Part shown: in pieces, positions 35,254 to 44,645 of the stretch | Layout: each line of letters begins with the position of its first letter | How positions within the stretch are numbered: position 1 is the first letter of the stretch | Source of the DNA: Phycisphaerae bacterium | GTDB taxonomy: Bacteria; Planctomycetota; Phycisphaerae; UBA1845; PWPN01 | Length of the DNA stretch: 64,000 nucleotides | Reading direction: 5' to 3' | NCBI GenBank assembly: GCA_018003015.1 | Contig: JAGNEZ010000003.1 | Coordinates: forward strand, 62,001-126,000 | The notes under the pieces: generated by a model | Databases searched by the model: none | What the model was told of the DNA's origin: nothing | Seen by the model: only the letters and a program-made list of their open reading frames with translations | Made by a program: the position numbers and the translations under genes

Positions 35254-36447
35254 ATGCCCCGATTCGACGCTGCCGACGAGTACTTCAACCGCTCGTACGA
35301 GACCGTGACCGGCACACCCTATGAGCAGATTCCGGTCGTCTACGGCGTGTTCAGCCGCGAGCCAGGAATGATCACCGGCATGCAGGATGTGCTGGAGCTG
35401 GTCAACAACCACTGCCCCGGGCCGGTCACCGTCCGAGCCCTGTCCGATGGCGATCGGTTCGAGCCAATGCAGATGGTGATGACCCTCGAGGGCCCCTTCG
35501 GGCAATTGGTGACGCTGGAAACAACCTATCTCGGCATCCTGTCCCTCTCCGCCGCGACCACCAACATGGCGGCCATCGTCGAGGCAGCCAATCCGGCCCA
35601 GGTCATCGATATGGCCGCCCGGCACTACCCGCCCGAACTGCTCGTGGCGATCGCCGAGGCGGCCGCGGTCGGCGGAGCGGCCGGAACCACCACACCGCTC
35701 GGCCATGCGGCCGTCATCACCCGTTACGGCATCAGCGACGACCGCATCCAGATCGGTTCACGCGATTCCACATCCTTCAGACTCCATGCAACCATCCCCC
35801 ACGCCCTCAACGCCGTCTACGGCGGCAGCAGCATCGAAAGTGCGGCCGCATACAACAACCGCTGCCCGGCCACACCCCTGACCGTACTCCTGGACTACGA
35901 AGGACGCGAGCGCGACACCTGCTCGGAGGCAGTCAAACGGTTCGGATCCAGCTTGTACGGCGTGCGGCTGGACACCCCCGCCAATCGCGTCCACCAGGGC
36001 GGACACGAGAAGGCCGACCGGGCTCTGGAAATGCGCATCCTCTCGCAAGTCCCCGCCGCCAACCGCAAGGCAGCCATGGCCGCCCTCGCCCGGCACGGCT
36101 TCGGCCCAGGAGTCACCATCGAGGCCGCCTACGCCATCCGCGATCTGCTCGACAAGCTCGGCTCGCGCCACACCCGGCTCGTGCTCAGCGGTGGCTTCGA
36201 TCTGGATAAGGTCCGGACGTTCCGCCTCTGCAACGCCCCGGCGGACTACATCGCCACCGGTTCGTGGGTTCGTTTCGGCATCTTCACCAGCGACATCCTC
36301 CGCGTTTTTGAGAACGACCAGTGGATCCCGCGCTGCAAGACCGGGCGCCGCAGCGAACTGATCGAGCCGGATGGACTCCCCATCGTGCTCCAGAAGAACC
36401 CCCCGGCGGCCTCGCCCTCCGAGACCGACGAGCCTAAAGTACCTTGA
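35254..36447 (+). CDS. Nicotinate phosphoribosyltransferase-like enzyme
   Basis: The 397-residue protein has the type II phosphoribosyltransferase fold of PncB/NAMPT/QAPRTase. An N-terminal beta domain (residues 1-95, with PVTVRALSDGDRFEPMQ and LVTLETTYLGILSL) is followed by a barrel with RQ/R-type phosphate-binding segments and the C-terminal LVLSGGFDLDKVRTFRLC. PncB makes nicotinate mononucleotide for NAD salvage. The length is typical of the shorter bacterial form. The catalytic His region is less clear, so nicotinamide or another pyridine substrate cannot be excluded. ATG 35254 lies just after a mini-repeat. The gene is divergent from the sigma-factor group. Confidence 0.8.
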   Translation: MPRFDAADEYFNRSYETVTGTPYEQIPVVYGVFSREPGMITGMQDVLELVNNHCPGPVTVRALSDGDRFEPMQMVMTLEGPFGQLVTLETTYLGILSLSAATTNMAAIVEAANPAQVIDMAARHYPPELLVAIAEAAAVGGAAGTTTPLGHAAVITRYGISDDRIQIGSRDSTSFRLHATIPHALNAVYGGSSIESAAAYNNRCPATPLTVLLDYEGRERDTCSEAVKRFGSSLYGVRLDTPANRVHQGGHEKADRALEMRILSQVPAANRKAAMAALARHGFGPGVTIEAAYAIRDLLDKLGSRHTRLVLSGGFDLDKVRTFRLCNAPADYIATGSWVRFGIFTSDILRVFENDQWIPRCKTGRRSELIEPDGLPIVLQKNPPAASPSETDEPKVP

Positions 36448-36558
36448 GTGCTCGGCTTAGCGCCCCCTTCACCAGGGGCCTCTCCGGGCAGCAGGCCGGG
36501 CCGGCAGGAATTGTGAATCGGCTTTACGCCCGGCTCACCGGCGTTGAACAAATTCGAC

Positions 36559-36587
36559 TTGGTTTCCACCGGTCGAAGCGAGATAAT
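36559..36587 (+). promoter_or_regulatory. Weak candidate promoter for the lamin-tail/dockerin gene
   Basis: TTGGTT (36559-36564) and GATAAT (36582-36587) are 17 bases apart. The -10 box has one mismatch and the -35 box three. The start of transcription would be near 36594, leaving a leader of about 120 bases that ends in GAAAGGAGG. Confidence 0.35.
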
Positions 36588-36717
36588 GGGCCACGCCCAG
36601 GGGGTGTCGGAGGCGCCCCCGTTCTTCCCGAGAGTGTCCTGAATCGAGAGACGCGGCAGCAGCAGTGCTCTCCAGAGTACCATGCCCATCTCTAACTTCT
36701 GAAAGGAGGCCATCACG

Positions 36718-39700
36718 ATGTCCCATCGTCCCCCCCGTATCGTCGCCCTCGCCTGTGCCACCCTGGCCGTGACCGCCGGCACCGGCCTGGCTGGGACAAT
36801 CGCCGACGCCAAGACACACGCCGCGGGTGAGACGGTGACGATCGACAGCGCGGTCATCACCTCCACCACCGACCTGATCAACAGCTCCTCAAGCGATTCA
36901 ATGTACATCCAGGATGAAACCGGCGGCCTCACCATCTACGGCTCACCAACGGCTATCGGGGCCATCCTCGCCATCGCCGGGGAAGGCGACGCCATCAGCA
37001 TCACCGGCAAAGTCGTCATCTACAACGGGCTGTTCGAACTGGGCACCCCCTTCACCGATGTGGTCAAGCTCGGACATCCCGGCGTCCCGGCACCGACCGA
37101 AGTCGCCGTCGCAGACTTCCAGGACAATAGCCCCACCGCCGAAGCAATGGAGAGCAAACTGGTCAAGCTCGGGAACGTCGTCTTCAACCAGACCGGCAAC
37201 TTTGCCTACAACGTCAACTACACGGTCAAGGACGCCAACAACCCCGCTCCAACACCCGCGGCCACGACCCGCGTGTCCACGTCACTGCTCAACCTCGTGG
37301 GCGAGCCCATCCCGACCGTCGCAGTCGACCTGGTCGGCATCTTCAGCCAGTATAGCTTCAGCAACCCCGCCGCCGGCTACCAGCTCCTGCTACGCAGCAA
37401 GTCCGACGTGATCCCGGTCAACGGCAACTTCCCGCCTAACGTCCTCGCCCCGCCACCCCTCGCCATTAACCAAGGCGCCAGCCCCATTACCCTGACCATC
37501 CAGGCCACCGACCCGGACAACGGACCGTTCCCGCTCAAGTACAGCGTCAAAACCGGAGCCGCCGGCACCGGACCCTCGCTGAGCCTGCCCTTCTGCGGCA
37601 CCCTGACCGATCCCGCAAGCACCCCGGCCGGCAATGACGTCACGGCCGGCGGCCCACTGGTCGGCAACCAGGTCGTGTTGACACCCAACCCCGACGCGAG
37701 CGGATGGTTCGTCTTCACCCTGGCGGCCGACGATGGCGCCAACACCGGCGAGGCCAAGGTCAACGTCTTCATCCAGGACAGCACCCGGGCGGTCATCACC
37801 GAAATCATGTACGCACCCGCCAACAACAATCCCGACGAGGCCAACTTCGACAGCGACTGGGAGTGGATCGAGATCACCAACCGCACCGATACCGACATCT
37901 ACCTGGGATCCCTCCTCGACGGCGCCCTGACCACCCAGGACAACCTCTACTATCTCACCCTCCCCGCCAACGCCACCCTCGTGCTCGCCAAGCCCGACCG
38001 CGCAGTCTGGACCCGATCCATGTTCCTCACCGAGTGGAGCCCGCTGGCCGACACCACCGTCCTCCAAATGTTCGGCTACGGACTCGAGGGCGAACCGAGG
38101 CTGGGTAACGGCGGCGACCTCCTGCGATTGTTCGACGCCGACGGGAGACTGCTCGACGTGGTCGCTTTCACCAACGGCGACGGCTGGCCAATCGCCAACT
38201 ACCAGAGCAGCATCTACCTGCGACACGACGCCATCGACACCGCCGCGAACGACAACGGGACCAACTGGCAGCTGTCCGTCTCCGGCTCCTGTGACGCCTG
38301 GACCACGCCCGGCGGAGACATCGGCAGCCCAGGGATCATACCCAGTAATGACTGTAGCTTCCCGCCAACCGCCGACAACCTCGAGGCCTTCGTCACCCAA
38401 GACAGCTCGGCCGGCGTGGCCATCACCCTGGCGGGCTCCGACCCGGACGGCAACGAGGTGACCTTCCAGATCGTCACCGATCCGGCCAGCGGTACCATGA
38501 CCGACCCGGACAACAACGACGCCAGCGTGGGCGCCGGCAGCACCCTGGCCGGTACCCACGTCCGCTACTTCCCGGCCACGGGCATGAGCGGCGACGTCAC
38601 CTTCACCTACAAGGTCAACGACGGCTCAAACGACTCGCCAACGGCCACCGTCACCGTCCACATCATTCCACCCGCCCCGGACAAGGTGATCATCACCGAG
38701 ATCATGTACAACCCGAGCAACCTCGACGCCAATTGGGAGTGGGTCGAAGTCCACAACCTGACCGACAACCCCGTCGATCTCAAGACCCTCAACGACGCCA
38801 AGAACGAGAACGACGGGAACCTGGCTGGCATGACCCTGCTGGCCCACGAAACCAGAATCATTGTGAAGGAGGAAATCGCTGGAGCGAACCCCCGGACACT
38901 CGCCGACTTCCTCGCGGAATGGTCGCCTCTGACCGCCGACCAGGTGCTCGCCATCGGCGGCACCAGCATCCTGCCCGCCCTGAACAACACCGGCGGCGAT
39001 ACCCTCACGCTCATCGGCGCGGACAACGCCGTCCTCGATACCGTCGTCTACGAAGTCGACAGCGCCAATGGCTGGCCCAGCAATGACGGCAGGGCCAGCA
39101 TCTACCTCCAGGCCGGATCCCTGACCACCGCGGGCAACGACCTCGGAACCCACTGGGCCCTGTCAGTCGACGGCACCGACGGAGCGTACCGCAGCGCGAC
39201 CAGCGAAACCGACATAACCTACGACGTGGGCAGCCCCGGCATCCTGCCCAGCAGCATCCCCGTCACCCCGCCGGCCGTTCTCTCCATGGCCTCACGCAAG
39301 AGCCACGGCACCACCGGAACATTCGACATCCTCAACACAGATGCCAAGCCGATCGAGTGCCGCAAGGGCGGACCGACCCAGCTGGTCGTCACCTTCGACA
39401 AGACCATCGCCCAAGTGACCGGCACGAACGCCGATGTTAGCCTCTCCAGCGGGACCGTCGATTCCCTGGTCATCGACGGCCCCACCCTGACCATCAACCT
39501 GACCGGGACCGCGGATTCCGCCACCCTCGTCGTCGGCTTCGCGGGCATCGCCGCCAGCGGTACTCCCACCGCGCAAGTGACCGACACGGCCCGCATCTGC
39601 GTCCAGATCGGCGATGTGAACCAGGATGGCAGGGTCAACGTGCTCGACATGACCCGAGTACGCAACAACACCGGGGCTACCATCGCGACGACCAACTTCA

Positions 39701-39792
39701 CGGCCGACCTCAATGTGGACGGCAGAGTGAACACGCTGGACATGACCACCGTGCGCCTCAACCTCGGCAAGGTGCCGATCAACTGCCCGTGA
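36718..39792 (+). CDS. Secreted multi-domain protein: OB-like, two lamin-tail domains, dockerin
   Basis: The 1024-residue exported protein opens with a signal peptide (RIVALACATLAVTAGTGLAG). Residues about 25-225 look like an OB-fold domain (MYIQDETGGLTIYG, GDAISITGKVVIYNGLFEL). Ig/cadherin-like segments follow. Two lamin-tail domains can be seen (VITEIMYAPANNN..WEWIEI at about 360-540 and IITEIMYNPSNLDANWEWVE at about 655-845). At the C-terminus two dockerin loops (GDVNQDGRVNVLDMTRV, DLNVDGRVNTLDMTTV) come just before the stop. Lamin-tail domains in bacteria are usually found on secreted nucleases and adhesins; no nuclease motif is present here. AAAGGAGG precedes ATG 36718 at good spacing. 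It is probably a surface or matrix protein. Confidence 0.85.
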   Translation: MSHRPPRIVALACATLAVTAGTGLAGTIADAKTHAAGETVTIDSAVITSTTDLINSSSSDSMYIQDETGGLTIYGSPTAIGAILAIAGEGDAISITGKVVIYNGLFELGTPFTDVVKLGHPGVPAPTEVAVADFQDNSPTAEAMESKLVKLGNVVFNQTGNFAYNVNYTVKDANNPAPTPAATTRVSTSLLNLVGEPIPTVAVDLVGIFSQYSFSNPAAGYQLLLRSKSDVIPVNGNFPPNVLAPPPLAINQGASPITLTIQATDPDNGPFPLKYSVKTGAAGTGPSLSLPFCGTLTDPASTPAGNDVTAGGPLVGNQVVLTPNPDASGWFVFTLAADDGANTGEAKVNVFIQDSTRAVITEIMYAPANNNPDEANFDSDWEWIEITNRTDTDIYLGSLLDGALTTQDNLYYLTLPANATLVLAKPDRAVWTRSMFLTEWSPLADTTVLQMFGYGLEGEPRLGNGGDLLRLFDADGRLLDVVAFTNGDGWPIANYQSSIYLRHDAIDTAANDNGTNWQLSVSGSCDAWTTPGGDIGSPGIIPSNDCSFPPTADNLEAFVTQDSSAGVAITLAGSDPDGNEVTFQIVTDPASGTMTDPDNNDASVGAGSTLAGTHVRYFPATGMSGDVTFTYKVNDGSNDSPTATVTVHIIPPAPDKVIITEIMYNPSNLDANWEWVEVHNLTDNPVDLKTLNDAKNENDGNLAGMTLLAHETRIIVKEEIAGANPRTLADFLAEWSPLTADQVLAIGGTSILPALNNTGGDTLTLIGADNAVLDTVVYEVDSANGWPSNDGRASIYLQAGSLTTAGNDLGTHWALSVDGTDGAYRSATSETDITYDVGSPGILPSSIPVTPPAVLSMASRKSHGTTGTFDILNTDAKPIECRKGGPTQLVVTFDKTIAQVTGTNADVSLSSGTVDSLVIDGPTLTINLTGTADSATLVVGFAGIAASGTPTAQVTDTARICVQIGDVNQDGRVNVLDMTRVRNNTGATIATTNFTADLNVDGRVNTLDMTTVRLNLGKVPINCP

Positions 39793-39879
39793 GCGCAAGA
39801 GTTCCTAGGTGGTTAAAGGTTCTTCAGGGCCGGCCGCGATGACCCGACCGACGTCGATACTCCCCGCCCGAGCCGCCTC

Positions 39880-42800
39880 TCATCGCGGGCATGGGAACTG
39901 AAGCCAGGTCGACTCCAGGAGAACATCGACCCTGTCCGGCCAGACCTGAACGTCCAGGATCGACCGACCCGCAACCCCCGCGGGCTGGGTCGGCACGACC
40001 GGCTGGCCAATGGCCCGCCCCGTCGCCTTGTCCAGGAGCAGCAGCCGCGGAACCATCACCCCGAGGCGCGACTCCACCGCGACCACGTCCTGGTCATGGT
40101 CGGACACCTGGCCGCCGGCCCGGGCAGGCGAAGGTTCGGCAGCCACGATCGAGGCGATCGGGATGGCGTTGGCCGAGGCCTTCAGCACCTCGGCGGACAG
40201 ATGCGTCCGGGCGGGAAGCTCACCCTGCTGCCAGATGACCGAACCATCGGCCATCCGCAGGGCGGCGACACCCCACCGCTGCCGCTCGATGCCGAGCCGA
40301 GCCCCGCCCGTCGCCCGTCTCTGCATCCCGCATACGTACAGGATGCCGCCCTGGACAACGCCGTCGAGAACGCCTTCGGCACAAGCCTCCACCCGGGTCT
40401 GCCAGCACACCTTGCCGCTCAAGGGATCCACCAGCGAAAGCTGCCCGGACTGATCGGCGACGGCCAGCAGATCCGGCGCGGGCTTGAAGAGCTGGGCGAT
40501 TCGGTCCGTCCCGGCCAGCCGCCAGCGCTCTACTCCGGGCGTGGCCAGGTTGAAGGCGGCCACATCCTGAGCCTGCGCCGGGCCGCAGATCACGCCGTCG
40601 AACAGCATGATGCTGACCCGATCGTCACCCTGAACGAATGAGCAAGAACCGATCGTTCGCCCGTCGGAGAGAGCGAAGATGTCCACGTGCTCGAGGCCGG
40701 CTTCCATCGCGACCACATACTCGCCCCGGGCCCGAACCCAGTACCAGGACTGCCGGTTGTTGGTCCGTTGCCACAGCACGCGGTCGCCGGCATCGGCCCG
40801 GCAGACCTCGAGCCGGCCACGGGCGTCCGCGCTGATCACGTATCCCTGGTGCAACCACACCCACGCATCCGAGAACGCCGATTCCCGAGCCGCGGTGAGC
40901 GGGGGATCGAAGGGCCGCGACCAGAGCCGCCGCCCGGTCAGCGTGCCCAGTGCGTAGAGGCCCACCGGACTGCTCATCACCAGCGTCTGCCCCTCGATAA
41001 CTCCTCGGACGCGCGAACGGTTGCGCCGGCCGGAACGCAGCAGCAAGTCCATCCTGCGCTCCTGCTGGCTCTCCTGTTCCGATTCGACACTCAGTTCGTG
41101 CAGCAGGCGCAGGTCGGCCTCCCATAGGGGCGGGGCGAGCACCGCAGCCGCCTGGGCCTCCACCCGGCTCGTGCCCTCCAGGACGAGCCGTTTGTCAACC
41201 AGCGGTTCGGAGCGGTCACCCCTGACCAGAATCGGGACGCGATCACTGGGAGAAACCACTTGAGGCGGACCCGGTACCCCAAGCACCGCCGGAGCCAGCG
41301 CCGCCTGATGCCGAGTCAGCATCTCCGTCGCCACGCGCTCTCGAAGCCGGGCCGCAAGCTGCGCAGCGGGCAGCGTCTTCCGATCCTCACCGACCGGCGC
41401 CACCGCCCGCTCGGCGGAAGGATCGAGCAGCAGGTCCGCGGGCAGCGGAACCGAGGCGAACTCGCCGGCCAGGCGATCCAGCAATGCGACCGCCGCGGCG
41501 GGCTGATGCAGGTCCTCGGGCTGCAGATACAGCCCCGCCAGCCGAGCGATGGCCTCGGCCTTCACGCCGGGCGGTGACGCGGGATGGTGCATGGCTCGAG
41601 CAAAGCACCTTTCGGCCTGCTCGAAGCGATACTCGCTTGCCGCCCACGCGCCCAGCAGGACGGCAGCCTCGCACGACGGCTGGCCCAGTTCCTCACTCTC
41701 CATCGCCCAGCCCAGGAAAGCCTGCTCCTCCTCTTCACTTTCCCGACGAAAACGGGTGCGGATCTCAGCCAGAAAGACCCTCTGATCACCTTCGGACAGA
41801 TCCCCCAGGGCCTTGGCCAGCCGCCGGGCCGCCAGCATGCGAGCCCGGCTCTCGTACCCCTCGCCCTGGTTCAGCATCTCGTCGCCGGCTGCACTCAGTA
41901 CCAGTGAAAGGTACTGGCGGCATGCATCGAGCACGCGGCGGTTGCGATGGTAATGGTCGCCCAGGGCCACCGCGGTGTGGATCGCGTCGCCCGGCGAGCG
42001 AGCGATGGCTCGGGCCTGTTCGAGCAATTCCAGGGCCCGGGCCGGGGCCAGGTCGGGCCCCGAAGCCAAGTCCAGCATGGCCGTCACCTTGAGGTGAACC
42101 AGGTGGCTGTAACGCTGCGGACTGTGGGCCTCGAACGCGGGCGGCACCGCGCCCAGAACGACCAGGGCGGCGTCGGGTTTGCCGCGAAGCAGTTCCAGCC
42201 AGGCCAGGCGAATCGCCGCCGAACCGTCGGCCGGCTCGGCACCGTGCCGGGCCAAGGCGTCCCGGTAGCCCTGGCCCAGGTCCGGATACTTGTGGACGTC
42301 GAAGGCCGCCAGGCTGTAGAGGGCTCCGTCCCAGGCCAACAGGTTGCCCAGAGGCTCACGCTCGCCCTGTGGAGGCACATCGATGGCTCGTCCACTGCCC
42401 GCATCCATCGCCACCAGACCGGACACGGTGGGCAGGTAAAGCCGGTCGCCCGCGAGAATGCCCCGCCCGCTGGCCTCGGCGCAGGGCTGCGTCCAAACCG
42501 GCCGACCGGTCTCGATATCCGCGGCCACCACGGTCTCGCCGCCCAGCCACACCCGCTGATCGGTTGCGGCGATGACGTACTGAGCATTGGCCCGCGGCAC
42601 CATCCACCGGATCCGCCCGCTCGCCCGGTCGATGCACAGGAGAAAGTCGGCGTCCTGGGGAGCCAGGAGTACCACGTCGGCCACAGCCATCGCCGGCGTG
42701 GGCAGCCAGGAATCGCCGATGGTCTTACCTGCGGCCTGGTCGTACCGCGACACCCAGCGAATCGAGAAGTCGCTTGCTTCCATGGCCACCAGGACGCCTC

Positions 42801-44448
42801 GCCCGGTGGGGAAGTAGACCACTCCGTCGACCACGCACGGGGACAAGGCGTACAGGGGATCGAACAGTTCCGATCCGATCCCGCAGAGGTAGATGTGCCG
42901 GACCAGTCCCCCGGTTTGAGGATCAAGCACGATGGCGTACAGATCCGAACCCAGCCGGCAAGGCGCCACCAGATGATCACCCAAGACCACCGGCACGGCC
43001 AGGAACTGGGCCCCAGCCAGATCGGGGCTGTTCTCCGTGGACCAGAGGAGCTTGCCGTCCGCCATGGCGTAGGCCGCCAGCCGGTTCGGGACTAGCCCGG
43101 CAGGGGCATAGTAGCCCCGCTGGAGCATCGGCTGCCCGTTGGGATTCCACAGCGGAATCGGATCCGGCAGCCGGACGGGCCACTCGATCGTGAGTGCACT
43201 TCCGAAGGCCAGTGCCACTCCCCCGCCCACACTGTCGCCATAGACCTGGGTAACCAGCGAATGCCGCGCCAGAACGGCATCCGGGTCGTTACCTCCCTGG
43301 ACCACCCATCCGCCCGGCCCAAGCACAACGCCCTGCTGGATCAGCTGCGGGGGGACCTGGGCGACCTCGGTGGCAGGCGTCTCGCTCTGCCAGACGATCT
43401 CGAACGTCTCGCTGTCCAGGGCGAGCAACTGGTCTGCGGCCTTGAAAAGCACGAGCCGACCGTCCGTGACCGGCAGCGCCGCAGGCAGGAGCTTCTGCCG
43501 GACGGCGAAGCGCTGGAGCCGGCCCAGCCCTTCGCGCGGGGGTGTGATCGGCAAGGCCATGTGCCAGGGCAACTCGGGCGGGAACGCCGGCTCGACCGCC
43601 GGCATGGGCCCCGAACGAGCCGCGGTGCCCATCGCGATCGGCCAACCGGCCGCCCGCTGCGCGGCCCGCGCGGGCTGAGCCTTGTCGAGCAACACCCGCA
43701 ACTGCCGGACCCGCTCGTCGCGCCGCGAGGGATCCGCCGCGTCCGGCTGGGCGGTCGCCGCCTCGGCCAGCCGTTCGGCGGCACGTTCGGGTTGGCCCAG
43801 CCTGGCCAGGCAGATCGCCCAGCGGGATGGTACGACCCAGGTGGGAAGATCGGAATCCGGGTAGACCGTCCGCAACCACTGCAGCACGCTGGCCGCTTCA
43901 GAGAACCGCCCCTCGTCCATGAGCCAGTCGGCCAGGGTGACGGCCGCTTCGTCGCCGACCCCGGACAGCAGGAAGCGATCCGCCACCGTCCGGCACAGGT
44001 CGAGATCGTGCTCCCGTTTGGCCTGCTCGAACAAGGCGGCGGCCTCACCGTCATGGACCAGTCGGTAGGCCTGGCGGCCCGCCTCGGGCAGTTGGGCCAA
44101 AGCCCGTTGGGCGTGCCGCCGAGCCGACTCATAGAGCTGCCCGTCCGCCGTCAGCACATGCTCGCCGGGCAGTTCAATGATCCGCTGCAGCGAGTCGATG
44201 GCGAGCTTCCAATCCTGGCGTTCGATGCCGTCGTTTGCCCGGCTCAGCAGCGTGCTCGCCTCCTCGCTGGGATGCAGCACCGCCGCGTAGGGACCGGCCG
44301 AGGCGTGTTGCGTTTCTGCCGGCCGGCTCTGGCTCCGATTCGTTGGCGGGGCGGCCTGCCAAGCCGCTCCAGCCCCCACCGCGGTCACCAAGACCAGCGA
44401 GGCGGCCGCGCAGAGAACGACCGAGAGTCTGGGGTGAGCTTGCTGCAT
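39880..44448 (-). CDS. Giant exported PQQ-propeller and TPR protein
   Basis: The 1522-residue protein has a signal peptide (LSVVLCAAASLVLVTAVGAG). A helical TPR-like region follows (about 60-280; RANDGIERQDWKLAIDSLQR). A first PQQ-type propeller comes next (about 330-710) with repeated strands such as LLALDSETFEIVWQSE, VLVAMEASDFSIRWVSRYD and LLCIDRASGRIRWMVPR. A second TPR-like region (about 715-1060) precedes a second propeller (about 1165-1520; TLTGRRLWSRPFDPPL, LVDPLSGKVCWQTRVEA). Such proteins are typical of planctomycetes. No PQQ-dehydrogenase active site is recognisable, so a scaffold or binding role is more likely than alcohol oxidation. It is divergent from the AmrS gene. Confidence 0.82.
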   Translation of the reverse strand: MQQAHPRLSVVLCAAASLVLVTAVGAGAAWQAAPPTNRSQSRPAETQHASAGPYAAVLHPSEEASTLLSRANDGIERQDWKLAIDSLQRIIELPGEHVLTADGQLYESARRHAQRALAQLPEAGRQAYRLVHDGEAAALFEQAKREHDLDLCRTVADRFLLSGVGDEAAVTLADWLMDEGRFSEAASVLQWLRTVYPDSDLPTWVVPSRWAICLARLGQPERAAERLAEAATAQPDAADPSRRDERVRQLRVLLDKAQPARAAQRAAGWPIAMGTAARSGPMPAVEPAFPPELPWHMALPITPPREGLGRLQRFAVRQKLLPAALPVTDGRLVLFKAADQLLALDSETFEIVWQSETPATEVAQVPPQLIQQGVVLGPGGWVVQGGNDPDAVLARHSLVTQVYGDSVGGGVALAFGSALTIEWPVRLPDPIPLWNPNGQPMLQRGYYAPAGLVPNRLAAYAMADGKLLWSTENSPDLAGAQFLAVPVVLGDHLVAPCRLGSDLYAIVLDPQTGGLVRHIYLCGIGSELFDPLYALSPCVVDGVVYFPTGRGVLVAMEASDFSIRWVSRYDQAAGKTIGDSWLPTPAMAVADVVLLAPQDADFLLCIDRASGRIRWMVPRANAQYVIAATDQRVWLGGETVVAADIETGRPVWTQPCAEASGRGILAGDRLYLPTVSGLVAMDAGSGRAIDVPPQGEREPLGNLLAWDGALYSLAAFDVHKYPDLGQGYRDALARHGAEPADGSAAIRLAWLELLRGKPDAALVVLGAVPPAFEAHSPQRYSHLVHLKVTAMLDLASGPDLAPARALELLEQARAIARSPGDAIHTAVALGDHYHRNRRVLDACRQYLSLVLSAAGDEMLNQGEGYESRARMLAARRLAKALGDLSEGDQRVFLAEIRTRFRRESEEEEQAFLGWAMESEELGQPSCEAAVLLGAWAASEYRFEQAERCFARAMHHPASPPGVKAEAIARLAGLYLQPEDLHQPAAAVALLDRLAGEFASVPLPADLLLDPSAERAVAPVGEDRKTLPAAQLAARLRERVATEMLTRHQAALAPAVLGVPGPPQVVSPSDRVPILVRGDRSEPLVDKRLVLEGTSRVEAQAAAVLAPPLWEADLRLLHELSVESEQESQQERRMDLLLRSGRRNRSRVRGVIEGQTLVMSSPVGLYALGTLTGRRLWSRPFDPPLTAARESAFSDAWVWLHQGYVISADARGRLEVCRADAGDRVLWQRTNNRQSWYWVRARGEYVVAMEAGLEHVDIFALSDGRTIGSCSFVQGDDRVSIMLFDGVICGPAQAQDVAAFNLATPGVERWRLAGTDRIAQLFKPAPDLLAVADQSGQLSLVDPLSGKVCWQTRVEACAEGVLDGVVQGGILYVCGMQRRATGGARLGIERQRWGVAALRMADGSVIWQQGELPARTHLSAEVLKASANAIPIASIVAAEPSPARAGGQVSDHDQDVVAVESRLGVMVPRLLLLDKATGRAIGQPVVPTQPAGVAGRSILDVQVWPDRVDVLLESTWLQFPCPR

Positions 44449-44517
44449 GCGATCTCGATTCCGACATTCGATTCTATCGGTCGAACATGGGGGCGTCGAG
44501 GAGCAACGGTTGCACGC

Positions 44518-44523
44518 TATAAT
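44518..44523 (+). promoter_or_regulatory. Perfect -10 box upstream of amrS
   Basis: TATAAT at 44518-44523 lies in the 197-base divergent region. No -35 resembling TTGACA is found at 16-18 bases upstream, so activity is uncertain. The leader to ATG 44646 would be about 115 bases. Confidence 0.3.
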
Positions 44524-44645
44524 ACTCCGGTACCGCCCGACCGGGGCACAGGACCACGATCCTCCGGCGGTGGCCGATCAGGGTGCGGGCACCGGGCTCG
44601 CATGTGGGCCTCCAGGCTTGGCGGGCGGCGGTCCAGGTAACCATC

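Noticed and set aside
34399-35706. 435-residue version of the sigma factor
   Set aside because: The upstream two hundred residues are antisense to the nicotinate phosphoribosyltransferase gene and unlike sigma factors; the family begins near 35034.
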